From: Chlamydiales bacterium
GTDB lineage: Bacteria > Chlamydiota > Chlamydiia > Chlamydiales > JAAKFR01
Length of the DNA stretch: 64,000 nucleotides
Direction: 5' to 3'
Assembly: GCA_024233495.1 (NCBI GenBank)
Contig: JACKPM010000002.1
Coordinates: 62,001-126,000, forward strand
In this document: in pieces, positions 24,382 through 33,142 of the stretch
How the letters are laid out: each line of letters begins with the position of its first letter
Numbering within the stretch: position 1 is the stretch's first letter
The notes under the pieces: generated by a model
The model's input: only the letters and a program-made list of their open reading frames with translations
What the model was told of the DNA's origin: nothing
Database searches by the model: none
Made by a program: the position numbers and the translations under genes

Positions 24382-25875
24382 ATGAAGCGTTTTTTTCTTC
24401 TCTTTTTTCTTTCATGTGTTGCCTTTGCAGAAATCCGCGCCATTGTCTTCGACTACGGCGGCGTTGTTGGAGATGTACATGTAGAAAATGTCATCCACTT
24501 TGTCGCTCAATCCCTTGGAACTACAACTGAAGAGGCAAAGCGTATCTTGCGCACATGTGATGGAGATCAATCTCTTCTAGTTGAAAGATATGGGCTGGAT
24601 GAGCAGTGGTTAGAAAAGTTTGATCGGGTTGTTTTAAACGCTTGTTATGAAATGCCGGGAGCCTTGCCGATTATTTATGAGCTGAAGGCAAAAGGGTATC
24701 GTGTTGCCATGCTTTCAAATGTCACTGAGAGAGCGGCAGGATATATTAGAAGGCTTGGCTTTTATGACCACTTTGACCCTGTTTTGCTCTCCTATGAGCT
24801 AGGAATCGACAAGCCCGATCCACGCATCTATGAGAAGCTGTTGGAAGAACTCGCTCTCCCTGCAGAAGAGGTACTCTTCATCGATGATAAGATTGAAAAT
24901 GTAAGAGGAGCACGCGCACTTGGTATTGAGGCGATTCATTATGTTGCCCCTGCGCAATTCAAGCGAGAGATGGTAGCTCGCAAGATCCTTGAAGAGGAGC
25001 GTATTGAACTTGGAACCCACTCTCTATGGAGTGAAAGCGTGGGCGACCCACGTAATCAAGCGGTGCTCCTTATTGCCGGAGCAAACTGCCACGCCCACTT
25101 CTGGAGCGATGAGCTTGCCAATGCGCTTGCACACAAAGGTTATTATGTCATTCGCTATGATCACCGCGATGTGGGGCTTTCCACTCCTTTCCCAGAAAGC
25201 TACGGAGTCGAAGATTTAGCAGATGATGCTGCAGCTATCTTGGATCATTTTGGTGTGAAAAAGGCGCATGTAGTGGGGCACAGCATGGGAGGCTACACTA
25301 GCCAAATGCTTGCCTTGTACCACCCAAAAAAAGTGAAAAGTTTGTGCGTTGTAGGCGCAGGCCCTGTTGGCGCTACAGATGACACGGAAAAAGCACTCAC
25401 TCCTGATGAGATGCAAGTGCTCAACCGCACCTTTGACTTGATCTTCTCTAACCCTCCCACAGACGACTTTGTGGAGAGTCTTCCCCACTTTATCAACGTG
25501 TGGGAGCACACTAATGGTGACTACCCAATTGATGTGGGAATGGTCACACGCTATGTACACGAGGTTTATTTCCGCACAGTAAACCCCATCACCTTTGCCC
25601 GACACCACATTGAGGCAGTAGAAAAACTCATGCACACGATGGAAGAGCGAAGAGAGCTGCTCTCCCTCATTAAAGCACCCACCCTAGTCGTCCAAGGGGG
25701 ACAAGACCCTCTTGTTTTGCCTCATCGAGGAGGAATCGCTCTTTACAAGGCACTGCCGCATGCTGAGCTCAAACTCTTCCCCAAAATGGGGCACATGTTG
25801 TTTAATCGGGAGCTAGAGAAAAACTTTATTGAGAGCTTGCAGAGGTTTTTGCAGCGTGTCGACCAAGAAACTTGA
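24382..25875 (+). CDS. Secreted HAD-like plus alpha/beta-hydrolase fusion protein
   Basis: 497 aa. A signal peptide (MKRFFLLFFLSCVAFA) precedes a HAD domain (about 17-215): motif I FDYGGVVGD with nucleophile D24 but Gly at the +2 acid/base position, motif II LSNVTERAAG, Lys motif GIDKPDPRIYEK, motif IV LFIDDKIENV. The alpha/beta hydrolase domain (about 220-495) has IRYDHRDVGLSTPF, the nucleophile elbow VGHSMGGY (Ser near 300), an acid in GGQDPLV and the His in MGHMLF. The order HAD then hydrolase is that of mammalian soluble epoxide hydrolase. The phosphatase half may be weak because of the motif I change. Export is predicted. Confidence 0.85.
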   Translation: MKRFFLLFFLSCVAFAEIRAIVFDYGGVVGDVHVENVIHFVAQSLGTTTEEAKRILRTCDGDQSLLVERYGLDEQWLEKFDRVVLNACYEMPGALPIIYELKAKGYRVAMLSNVTERAAGYIRRLGFYDHFDPVLLSYELGIDKPDPRIYEKLLEELALPAEEVLFIDDKIENVRGARALGIEAIHYVAPAQFKREMVARKILEEERIELGTHSLWSESVGDPRNQAVLLIAGANCHAHFWSDELANALAHKGYYVIRYDHRDVGLSTPFPESYGVEDLADDAAAILDHFGVKKAHVVGHSMGGYTSQMLALYHPKKVKSLCVVGAGPVGATDDTEKALTPDEMQVLNRTFDLIFSNPPTDDFVESLPHFINVWEHTNGDYPIDVGMVTRYVHEVYFRTVNPITFARHHIEAVEKLMHTMEERRELLSLIKAPTLVVQGGQDPLVLPHRGGIALYKALPHAELKLFPKMGHMLFNRELEKNFIESLQRFLQRVDQET

Positions 25876-26329
25876 ATACAATGTAGTGAAGAAAGAAGCG
25901 CAGCACTTCATAGGGCTGCCTGTGCGGATCACAGACCCTGAGCGCGCAATCGACTGGATCTCAGCCCTTTGGGATCGGTTTTACCGCGAACTTGTTTTCT
26001 TAGATATCCCCAACAGAAAAACGGACGACATTTATGGCATCTACACCGACTATGCTGGAGATTACACGAAACCGTATACGTTGATCGCTGCGTGTGAGGT
26101 AAATTCTGTGGAAAAGGTGCCAGAAGGACTTATTGCCCATACATCACCTGCGCAAAGCTACGCCCATTTTGAAGTGATTGGCGCCTTTCCTGACAACCTC
26201 ATTGACAAGTGGGGAGAGGTTTGGAAGAGCGACCTGAAGCGCACATACAAATCCGACTTTGAATACTTCGGCCCCGAGTTCAAGACCGAGCCTCCCCAAG
26301 TCGATCTCTTTATCGGAATTGAGACCTGA
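25856..26329 (+). CDS. GyrI-like effector-binding domain protein
   Basis: 157 aa from a GTG at 25856, overlapping the upstream gene by 20 bp. It has the AraC/GyrI-type small-molecule binding pattern: YGIYTDYAGDYTKPYTLIAACEV, VPEGLIAHTSPAQSYAHFEV and a C-terminal VDLFIGIE strand. No DNA-binding domain is present, so it resembles stand-alone proteins such as SbmC or the integron Cass2 type. A second member is at 35280-35729 (about the same length, with YSVYTEYEGDFTQPYTVVLG). The ligand is unknown. Other in-frame starts (25829) lie inside the hydrolase gene. Confidence 0.8.
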   Translation: MSTKKLEYNVVKKEAQHFIGLPVRITDPERAIDWISALWDRFYRELVFLDIPNRKTDDIYGIYTDYAGDYTKPYTLIAACEVNSVEKVPEGLIAHTSPAQSYAHFEVIGAFPDNLIDKWGEVWKSDLKRTYKSDFEYFGPEFKTEPPQVDLFIGIET

Positions 26330-26362
26330 CGTTCACTATTCAGCGCTGGATGTGTGTGGGAT

Positions 26363-26671
26363 TCAGCTTTTATTCTTATGGTTTATCATTGATCTAGCCA
26401 AAATAATTATAAATCCTACTGCATCGAGCACAACAACCGCGCCAAGTGCACCGAATATCGCACCTGGAGGAAGAGAGATGCGCCCCTTTAAGGCTAATGC
26501 ACCCAGTGTTGCAAAAGCGATCAAAGCCAAAACGTCGATGATAAACGCGGATGCCACCAAATTTAAAATGTGCACCTTTTTACAAGGGTGGCAGTTACCT
26601 TCCGTCTTACTAAAAACCCTGTTATGAATTCTACACGCTACCATTGCGGGCACAAAGATTCCATATGACAT
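26363..26671 (-). CDS. Small two-helix membrane protein, Inc-like architecture
   Basis: 102 aa. A 35-residue Cys/His-containing N-terminus (EGNCHPCKKVH) is followed by two hydrophobic helices separated by a short loop (LNLVASAFIIDVLALIAFAT and PGAIFGALGAVVVLDAVGFI) and a short basic tail. The bilobed hydrophobic layout is that of chlamydial inclusion-membrane proteins, but the length and lack of a family match leave it hypothetical. Convergent with the GyrI-like gene. Confidence 0.6.
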   Translation of the reverse strand: MSYGIFVPAMVACRIHNRVFSKTEGNCHPCKKVHILNLVASAFIIDVLALIAFATLGALALKGRISLPPGAIFGALGAVVVLDAVGFIIILARSMINHKNKS

Positions 26672-26729
26672 CTAAACACCTCCTTAAAGCCCCTATTCTC
26701 ACATCAAGAAATATTAAATGGTGTTCAAT

Positions 26730-28430
26730 TTAATTTTTGATTGTCTGAAGCAGGACTGAGGCTGCTATGATGCGCATATTGAGCGAGGACTCCTTCAACC
26801 TTTCAAGCAAAAAAGGAATCGCTTCTTTACTGCCAATACGCCCTAAAGACTCTAATATTTTTATTTGAATCATCCGGTCCGCCTCTTCGTACTCTTGCAT
26901 GAGGGTAGGGAGAGCCGATTGATCTTTCCCCCATGTCGCAAGTGCAAGAGCCGCTTCAAGGCGCACCTCCCTGTCTGGATCTTGAAGAAGTTCACGCATA
27001 TGGTCAAGCGCACTTTCATCCCCTTCTCCTAGAAGACGTTCTGCCGCAAGGCCTGTTACCCCCCATCGCCGCTCTTTCAAGAACTGTTTGATCGCCTCAT
27101 GTGCATCTTCATATTCCAAGATGGCCAGAAGGTTGAGCAGCTCAAGCCTTGTTGTTTGGTTGATCACTTCTGGGTAGTTAGGAATTTCGGGTTTATGTGT
27201 GAGCGTGCTTCTACGAATCGTTGAGAAGATGCCCTCATCCACCATCCACCGCTCTTTTTGTTTCCCCAGCACATTTGCAAGGACAGTGCACGCTTTGTCA
27301 CACGCCTCTCTTTGCCCCAAAAGAGCGAGCGCTAAATTCGCCTGTACATATGGATCCTCTGCCTTCACAATATACTCTTCCGCAAGGTCCAAGCCATACA
27401 CACCTGCAGCCGCTACACTCGCTGCTGCAGTTGCCGCGGCCTGAGCATTTTCGTGAACAAGCCACTGCGCCAACGCCTCACGTCCTATCTCTTCATTTTG
27501 GAGGAGGAGCGCCCACGACGCTGTGATACCAATGATAGGATCACGTGCTTTGGCAAGGCGCCCTAAATAAAAAGCGGAAGGACGGCCACGCAGCTGCTCA
27601 ATTTTCAACAGTCCAACTGCGTGAATCGCACTTGCTGCTACTTCTGGGTGAGAGTCATGCATCAAAACAGCGAGCAACTCGCCATACTCTTTCAGCTGGA
27701 AGCGGGCGATGCACTCACACGCAAGCAAGCGCAACGGCGCGCGCTTACTCTCTGCAAGAGCAAGAAGCTCATCTTGATCAACGGAATCAGCAATGCGCAA
27801 AATCGACTTAATCGCTTCCCTTTTCTCTATCGCAGCACTTCTCTTCGACCCTACCAGCTCAATCAGCTCAGGAAGGACAGATTCCTCTTTAATCTCCCCC
27901 AGCGCCTTGATCACCTCAACACGCACATCAGCGTTCTTTTCCTCGTCAAGAAGACGGATGATCTCCTCTTTCAATACATGATCTTTGAAAAGCGAAGAGA
28001 GCTGCACCGCAATCGCACGGATCTGCACATTGCTGCTACGCATACCACTTAAGAGGAAGTCGACCGCATACATATCCTGCGTGAGAGCAGCACCAATGAG
28101 CGAGAGAAGGCGCGTCGTGTTTTGCCCAGACTCCCGCCCTTTGCGCAAGACGCCCCAACACATCTGCTCCAGAACATCCTGCTTCTTCGCTTCTTCGGGG
28201 AACAACTCTGCGAACTGATACCACAGCTTGATCATCTCACTATCTTTCTTTCCTGCTGACAAGCTTTTCAGCAGCATCTCATACGCAACAGGATCGTCTT
28301 CATGCTCAGAAAAAGAGCGACGTGCTTGCACGATCGCACTCTTTTCATCTCCCACGAGTAGATGGGCATCAATTGTGCGCACATCCTCAATTGGCATTAA
28401 GGCAAGTAAGGGGAGTAAAAAATTAATCAT
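26730..28430 (-). CDS. HEAT-repeat protein
   Basis: 566 aa. It begins with a hydrophobic stretch (MINFLLPLLALMPIEDV) that may be a signal peptide or anchor, then consists almost wholly of helical HEAT/PBS-lyase-like repeats, for example IRLLDEEKNADVRVEVIKAL, VLMHDSHPEVAASAIHAVGL, MRELLQDPDREVRLEAALAL, FLLERLKESSLNMRIIAASV. Such solenoids bind proteins; no catalytic motif is visible. The ATG at 28430 lies within the end of the isochorismatase-like gene (8-bp overlap), which suggests cotranscription. Confidence 0.85.
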   Translation of the reverse strand: MINFLLPLLALMPIEDVRTIDAHLLVGDEKSAIVQARRSFSEHEDDPVAYEMLLKSLSAGKKDSEMIKLWYQFAELFPEEAKKQDVLEQMCWGVLRKGRESGQNTTRLLSLIGAALTQDMYAVDFLLSGMRSSNVQIRAIAVQLSSLFKDHVLKEEIIRLLDEEKNADVRVEVIKALGEIKEESVLPELIELVGSKRSAAIEKREAIKSILRIADSVDQDELLALAESKRAPLRLLACECIARFQLKEYGELLAVLMHDSHPEVAASAIHAVGLLKIEQLRGRPSAFYLGRLAKARDPIIGITASWALLLQNEEIGREALAQWLVHENAQAAATAAASVAAAGVYGLDLAEEYIVKAEDPYVQANLALALLGQREACDKACTVLANVLGKQKERWMVDEGIFSTIRRSTLTHKPEIPNYPEVINQTTRLELLNLLAILEYEDAHEAIKQFLKERRWGVTGLAAERLLGEGDESALDHMRELLQDPDREVRLEAALALATWGKDQSALPTLMQEYEEADRMIQIKILESLGRIGSKEAIPFLLERLKESSLNMRIIAASVLLQTIKN

Positions 28431-28980
28431 GTCGCTTGATAAGAGTTAGAAGTTCCTTAAATTCTGGAGTGTTAGCATCGCGCACAAGCTCATACAATAT
28501 AGCTTCACTGTTGCTAATTCTTACAGAAGCATCGCGCAACTCAGCCATCCCTGTCGAGTAGTCATAGAGCGAGCGTGAACTTGTTGCGTCATTGAGCACT
28601 ACCACGTTCTTGTTTGCAGCACGTAAATCTTTTGCAGTTTGCAATACGCAGATGTGCGTTTCAATTCCGATCAAAATCCAGTTCTCTACCTCAATTGCAT
28701 CAACCTGTGCACGTAAATCAGGTTCGTAGTAACCAGAGAAGGCTGTTTTCGACAAGATAGGTTGATTCGGAGGAAGAAGCTCCTTGATATTGGAAATCGT
28801 GCCTCCCAATCCTTTTGGATATTGCTCTGTCACTACAAGCGGCAACTTCAAGATTTTTGCTGCCTTTAGGAAGAAGCACATTGCCTCTAACACCTCGTCT
28901 TTCCGGTCGATCAAAGGATAGAGGCGCTCTTGTACATCGACCACCCAAAGCGCAGTATTTCCCTTTTGCAGAAAACTCAT
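28423..28980 (-). CDS. Isochorismatase-family cysteine hydrolase
   Basis: 185 aa. Catalytic triad pattern of the family: Asp in LWVVDVQERLYPL (residue about 15), Lys in ILSKTAFSGY, and Cys in IGIETHICVLQTA preceded by the usual cis-peptide region. Close in style to YcaC/nicotinamidase-like enzymes; the substrate is unknown. Its ATG overlaps the HIT gene stop (ATGA, 28977-28980). Confidence 0.85.
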   Translation of the reverse strand: MSFLQKGNTALWVVDVQERLYPLIDRKDEVLEAMCFFLKAAKILKLPLVVTEQYPKGLGGTISNIKELLPPNQPILSKTAFSGYYEPDLRAQVDAIEVENWILIGIETHICVLQTAKDLRAANKNVVVLNDATSSRSLYDYSTGMAELRDASVRISNSEAILYELVRDANTPEFKELLTLIKRHD

Positions 28981-29324
28981 CCCATCTCTCCTAAATAGTG
29001 TCCTCCCATGAGGTGGAAGTGGAGGTGAAAAATCGTCTGACCTGCTTGGGGCCCTACATTTGTGACAAGACGGTATCCCTCACCAAGACCAAACTCTTTT
29101 GCCAACTTTTGCGCCACCTTTGTCACTTTCCCCAAAAGAGGAAAATCGCTCTCCTCTATTTCTTGCACACTGGGGATCACTTTTTTTGTGATGATCAGAA
29201 GGTGGATAGGTGCCTTTGGAAACTTGTCCTTGATCGCTACCACGTCATCATCTTCGTACACCTTTTCGGAGGGCAGCTCTCCTGAAATGATCTTTTCAAA
29301 AATCGTCTTCTCTTGCGATGCCAT
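28977..29324 (-). CDS. HIT-family protein (HinT-like)
   Basis: 115 aa. N-terminal TIFEKIISGELPSEKVYEDD with AIKDKFPKAPIHLLIITKK, and the histidine triad FHLHFHLMGG. HinT enzymes hydrolyse AMP-lysine and purine phosphoramidates. The start overlaps the MYG1 gene by 29 bp, and the pair HIT plus MYG1-like is the order I recall from Chlamydia. Complete and probably active. Confidence 0.92.
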   Translation of the reverse strand: MASQEKTIFEKIISGELPSEKVYEDDDVVAIKDKFPKAPIHLLIITKKVIPSVQEIEESDFPLLGKVTKVAQKLAKEFGLGEGYRLVTNVGPQAGQTIFHLHFHLMGGHYLGEMG

Positions 29325-30195
29325 GCTTCTCTAAAACCTCCTCAAGCGCACGCAGCGCATCTTCTCTTGTCTCCCAAACCGATGTGAAACGCCCCTTATG
29401 ACAAAAGACGGCTCCTTTCAACCCAGAAGCCTTTTTCAAATCGTCACCCAAAAGCCCCGCCCACTCTTGCGGCAGAGGCATACGCACTTGCATGCGGTGT
29501 TCATCATCAGGAGGGATGCCACGCAACTTCCAGTGCTCACCAGCAGGCATCACTACGAAAAGTGCAGGGTGATTCTTCCCATGCAGCGCAAAGAAACTCT
29601 CTACCCACGGAATCGCTTCATCAAAGAGCAAACACTGCTTCCCCCGCTGCATCGCTCCTTCTACAATTTTGCGACACTGCCGATTGTAGCGGTGCCGCTC
29701 CAAAAGGCGACGCAAATGCCCCACCGCAAAAGCCAACGCCTCGTGAAACGCCTCATCCATCTGCTCACGTGTAGCGTGATATGTTGCTGGTGCGAAGTTC
29801 GCAATCACATGTGAAAAGAGCGTCGTGCCAGGGATCTGCGGTGAACGCCCATTGTCATGGTCATCCACTCCCTTTACCAAAAGATGATGCAAAAAGCTCG
29901 CCTCTTCTGCTTTCATCAGCTTTTGATCGCGCAAATAGGTGAGCACCATCCCTGCACTGCTCATCTCCCCCTGATACGTCGATTGATGATGATCAAAGAG
30001 CTTCTCTTTTGGGGCGTAAATTCCGCCCACATCACACACATACTCACACTCTACTAACTTCTTTTCATCACGCGTGCGCACGATTTTCTTCGGATCGACC
30101 AAATCTAGAATCACAAGAAGTGCAACAGCCGTCACCTCATCAGCGTGGAAAACGCCATCATGAATGCCAACACTCTTTGGGATTTTCTTTGACAT
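29296..30195 (-). CDS. MYG1-family (UPF0160) metal-dependent protein
   Basis: 299 aa. The family motif GIHDGVFHADEVTAVALL with metal-binding His/Asp, VCDVGGIYAPKEKLFDHHQ with the DHH-like signature, and VDDHDNGRSPQIPG are all present. Eukaryotic MYG1 is described as a 3'-5' RNA exonuclease; bacterial members, chlamydial ones included, are less studied. The domain also resembles DHH phosphoesterases. Complete at both ends. First gene of a likely operon MYG1-HIT-isochorismatase-HEAT. Confidence 0.88.
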   Translation of the reverse strand: MSKKIPKSVGIHDGVFHADEVTAVALLVILDLVDPKKIVRTRDEKKLVECEYVCDVGGIYAPKEKLFDHHQSTYQGEMSSAGMVLTYLRDQKLMKAEEASFLHHLLVKGVDDHDNGRSPQIPGTTLFSHVIANFAPATYHATREQMDEAFHEALAFAVGHLRRLLERHRYNRQCRKIVEGAMQRGKQCLLFDEAIPWVESFFALHGKNHPALFVVMPAGEHWKLRGIPPDDEHRMQVRMPLPQEWAGLLGDDLKKASGLKGAVFCHKGRFTSVWETREDALRALEEVLEKHGIAREDDF

Positions 30196-30223
30196 AACAG
30201 ATTAATTTACGCGGAAAAAGAAA

Positions 30224-30802
30224 TTAATGCAAATGAGAAAGGTTGTTCCAGCAGCGGATAACAGGATAGTCGTGTTCATACCCCAAAATAGAGAGAGAAG
30301 CTGTTGATAACACCAGATACTTTCCGTGGTGAACGGGCATCCCCGCCCATACAGCACCAATTGCCCTCGAAATGTGCCCACTTGAAAAGAGCAAAACATT
30401 CCCTTCAAGCTCGCGCAACTTTGCACACAACCTCTCGGTTCGCTCCTGCACATCTTCAACCGATTCACCCTCAGGTGCTCCCTTCTCAAAGATGTTCCAG
30501 TTTGGATCGCTCTCCTTAATTCGCTTTGATGTCATTCCCTCATACTTTCCATAGCGCCACTCGAAAAGCCCCTCTTCCACTTCAAAAGCTGGATAGCCCG
30601 CCAGCTTTGCTGTCTCAGTCGCCCGTTTCAACGGACTAGAGAAAATGCTGTCAAAATGTATCCCCTTTAGCGCTTTTTTTAAGCACTTTGCTTCATGAAT
30701 GCCGTTTTTAGTGAGTTCTAAATCTGTGGAACTTGTGTGCTGACCAGAGAGCGTCCACTCTGTCTCCCCATGTCTGCAAAGATAGATATGTTTTGGTGCC
30801 AT
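30224..30802 (-). CDS. Histidine phosphatase family protein
   Basis: 192 aa. RHG motif YLCRHGETEWTLSGQHTS with the phosphorylated His, SSPLKRATETAKLAG with the second Arg, Glu in EGLFEWRYGKYEG, and the second catalytic His in LLFSSGHISRAIGA. It is a phosphoglycerate mutase-like phosphatase of the broad cofactor-dependent branch; the substrate cannot be told. Divergent from the LOG-domain gene with only about 30 bp between starts. Confidence 0.88.
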   Translation of the reverse strand: MAPKHIYLCRHGETEWTLSGQHTSSTDLELTKNGIHEAKCLKKALKGIHFDSIFSSPLKRATETAKLAGYPAFEVEEGLFEWRYGKYEGMTSKRIKESDPNWNIFEKGAPEGESVEDVQERTERLCAKLRELEGNVLLFSSGHISRAIGAVWAGMPVHHGKYLVLSTASLSILGYEHDYPVIRCWNNLSHLH

Positions 30803-30832
30803 CCCCCAGTTCTATCAAAAAAATATTTTTTT

Positions 30833-32977
30833 ATGTACAATACGTCTATGAGAGAGACGTCAAAAGATGGGTATTTATTCGCAAGTCACTACGACCTTGT
30901 GACTCCCGATGGAGCCATTACCTCAATTGAATATCACGATAACGGCACCGCAACAACACGCATCCTCATCAAAGAAATCTCCCCCGCCTTTCTAGGTTTT
31001 GAAATCGATATCGAAAGCGTCTTTTTCAACTTTAAAAGCACGCTTGCACAGCTGGGAATGAATGGAATATGTAAAGAAATCTATTTTGACCGGAAGCACA
31101 GAAGAGCAGAGGTTTCCGTGCATCTCGTTCCTATCGGAGCACTTGCAAAAGAGATGCTCCCTCTTCTTGCAGAAGGTGCCTATATCGGGAAACTCTTTGC
31201 AGCCGATGAAAGACGCAAAGTGCGAAATCCCAACTATATCGCACGCATGTTTGGGCGCTCAGACCGGGAGGGACGCCCCCTTCTTTCCCTTGGCGGCATG
31301 CATGGAAGCCCCGACCTCACTATCGAAAAGATCAACGGCCGCATTGTCGCCTTTCTTGCCCTGCAAGAGGGGCGCGTCTCGTATGACAGCTCTGTGCACG
31401 GTTTCCTTCCCACATTAGCGCGCGCACTCACACGCCAACTCCCTCAACGTTCACTACTTGCACTTCACCAAAGGTGGCTTCCCGGCGAGCCCAAAATTTT
31501 GAAAGACGATGAGATCCTTCTGACCAAATCTGCCCCCCTCCACATCCGCACTGTTTTTGCTCGCGTTGTGCAAGATCTTCTCCCTGCAGGCTATCAACAC
31601 ACGACAGCTGATGTGCTCCAGCCCGATACCAAGGCATCTGGTGACATCTACGAGCTCTATGGCACATCGGACAAAGAGATCTACGATATTCCCCTTGAAT
31701 TCTTTACACTGGAACCTCACCGCGAACACGTCTTCTTTGCTGATCGCGACCAGCTTCAAGAGAGCCTCGAAAACTCGCAAACCATCTTTGATACGTTTGA
31801 AAAAGCGCCTGCTCCCAAAGATCACCGCGCAGCTGTCTTCGTTGTCAAAGGGAGCCAGCTCCTTAACCTCCAAGAAGAGGATTGGATCGTCCGCAACCCC
31901 ATTCAGCAGCCCTTCCCTGGCCTTGGCCACAAAGCGCGACAAATGCACATGGTTGAACGCTATATCGAGCAGCAACCCAGCTACCCCTTCCTTAAAGGGA
32001 TTGAAAGTGGCCTTATTACTAGCCAAGGCGTCCTTTTTTCTCGCTATTTCCCCTCTCCCCTTCTCAAACGCATGCTCCTCAGCTTCTATGTCCAAACCCA
32101 CCTTATGGGCATCTACTTTGAAACTCCCTCACGCGCCTACGGGGAGTACTTCTCCCAAGAAGACCGCGCCATGCTCATCGACCTCATCACCTTTGGCATT
32201 CCTGTCTATTGGGCTGACCGCCGTTCGAATCAAATCCTCCAGTACGTACAACGCCCTAGCCGTTCATCAGGCATGTTTGTCCCCATTAAGAAAGTGCCTA
32301 TCTTCCAAAAAGCCACATTCTTCGGCATCTACGGATCTAACTTACGCGGTGAAGGTGTAGACATAGAGCTCAAAAAACTGCTCAAAGGCGTCTTTGACAT
32401 GCGCGAAGAGACCGCTCACCCCCTCATCAATAAAACCACACCTCTTGCCCTTGTCACCGGTGGTGGCCCTGGCATGATGGAGACTGGCAACCGCATTGCC
32501 AAAGAGCTTAACATCCTCTCCTGCGCCAATGTTGTTGACTTTCGCGGCAAAGATAAAGCAGTTGTGAATGAGCAAAACCAAAACCCCTACGTTGAGGCAA
32601 AAATGACCTACCGCCTTGACCACCTCGTTGAAAGGCAAGCCGAATTCTACCTTGATTTTCCCATCTTCTTAGAAGGAGGAATCGGCACTGACTTTGAATA
32701 TGCTCTTGAAGAAGTAAGACATAAAGTGGGAGCGCGCGCTTTCTCCCCAATTATACTTTTTGGCTCTCCCGACTACTGGCGAGCTAAAATCACCAGCCGC
32801 TTTCAAATCAACCTCAAAAGCGGCACGATTAAAGGATCCGAGTGGGTGAGCAACTCTTTCTTCTGCATCCAAACGGCAGAGCAAGGAATCCGACTCTTCA
32901 AAGAGTTTTGCAACGGCACCCTCCCAATTGGAAAAGAGGGCCCCACCTTTGACGATGGCTTTGTGATCTATTCTTAG
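30833..32977 (+). CDS. Large protein with C-terminal LOG-type Rossmann domain
   Basis: About 714 aa from the ATG at 30833 (MYNTSMRETSKDG); an ATG at 30848 is an alternative. Residues 1 to about 480 match no family I know. The C-terminal part is a LOG/TIGR00730 nucleotide-binding domain: LVTGGGPGMMETGNRIA (about 540) and EGGIGTDFEYALEEV (about 615), the two signature loops of cytokinin-activating phosphoribohydrolases. Chlamydiae do not make cytokinins, so a nucleotide-monophosphate hydrolase role is inferred. The TAG stop is formed at the TA target of the adjoining MITE A. Confidence 0.82.
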   Translation: MYNTSMRETSKDGYLFASHYDLVTPDGAITSIEYHDNGTATTRILIKEISPAFLGFEIDIESVFFNFKSTLAQLGMNGICKEIYFDRKHRRAEVSVHLVPIGALAKEMLPLLAEGAYIGKLFAADERRKVRNPNYIARMFGRSDREGRPLLSLGGMHGSPDLTIEKINGRIVAFLALQEGRVSYDSSVHGFLPTLARALTRQLPQRSLLALHQRWLPGEPKILKDDEILLTKSAPLHIRTVFARVVQDLLPAGYQHTTADVLQPDTKASGDIYELYGTSDKEIYDIPLEFFTLEPHREHVFFADRDQLQESLENSQTIFDTFEKAPAPKDHRAAVFVVKGSQLLNLQEEDWIVRNPIQQPFPGLGHKARQMHMVERYIEQQPSYPFLKGIESGLITSQGVLFSRYFPSPLLKRMLLSFYVQTHLMGIYFETPSRAYGEYFSQEDRAMLIDLITFGIPVYWADRRSNQILQYVQRPSRSSGMFVPIKKVPIFQKATFFGIYGSNLRGEGVDIELKKLLKGVFDMREETAHPLINKTTPLALVTGGGPGMMETGNRIAKELNILSCANVVDFRGKDKAVVNEQNQNPYVEAKMTYRLDHLVERQAEFYLDFPIFLEGGIGTDFEYALEEVRHKVGARAFSPIILFGSPDYWRAKITSRFQINLKSGTIKGSEWVSNSFFCIQTAEQGIRLFKEFCNGTLPIGKEGPTFDDGFVIYS

Positions 32978-33142
32978 ATGATGTCGTCAAATTTTCTCCT
33001 TTGTGAGGCGAGAGATTCTCTAGGCAAAATGCGCACATGCAAGCAAAGGGATTTGCCAAAGCGCTACTTCCGAGGTTGCGAGGGCGCATTTTGGCAGAAA
33101 AGATCCGGCTGACAAAGGAGAAAATTTGACGACACCATCTAA
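32974..33142. repeat. MITE family A, copy between two convergent genes
   Basis: 169 bp from TTAG to CTAA. Its inner region is more diverged (GCGCACATGCAAGCAAAGG). The left TA supplies the TAG stop of the LOG-domain gene and the right TA supplies, on the other strand, the TAG stop of the DUF1207 gene. The whole intergenic space is the element. As a long hairpin it may also terminate transcription from both sides. Confidence 0.9.

Noticed and set aside
31454..32101. 215-aa minus-strand ORF within the LOG-domain gene
   Set aside because: Antisense to a gene with well-supported LOG motifs; no family features of its own.
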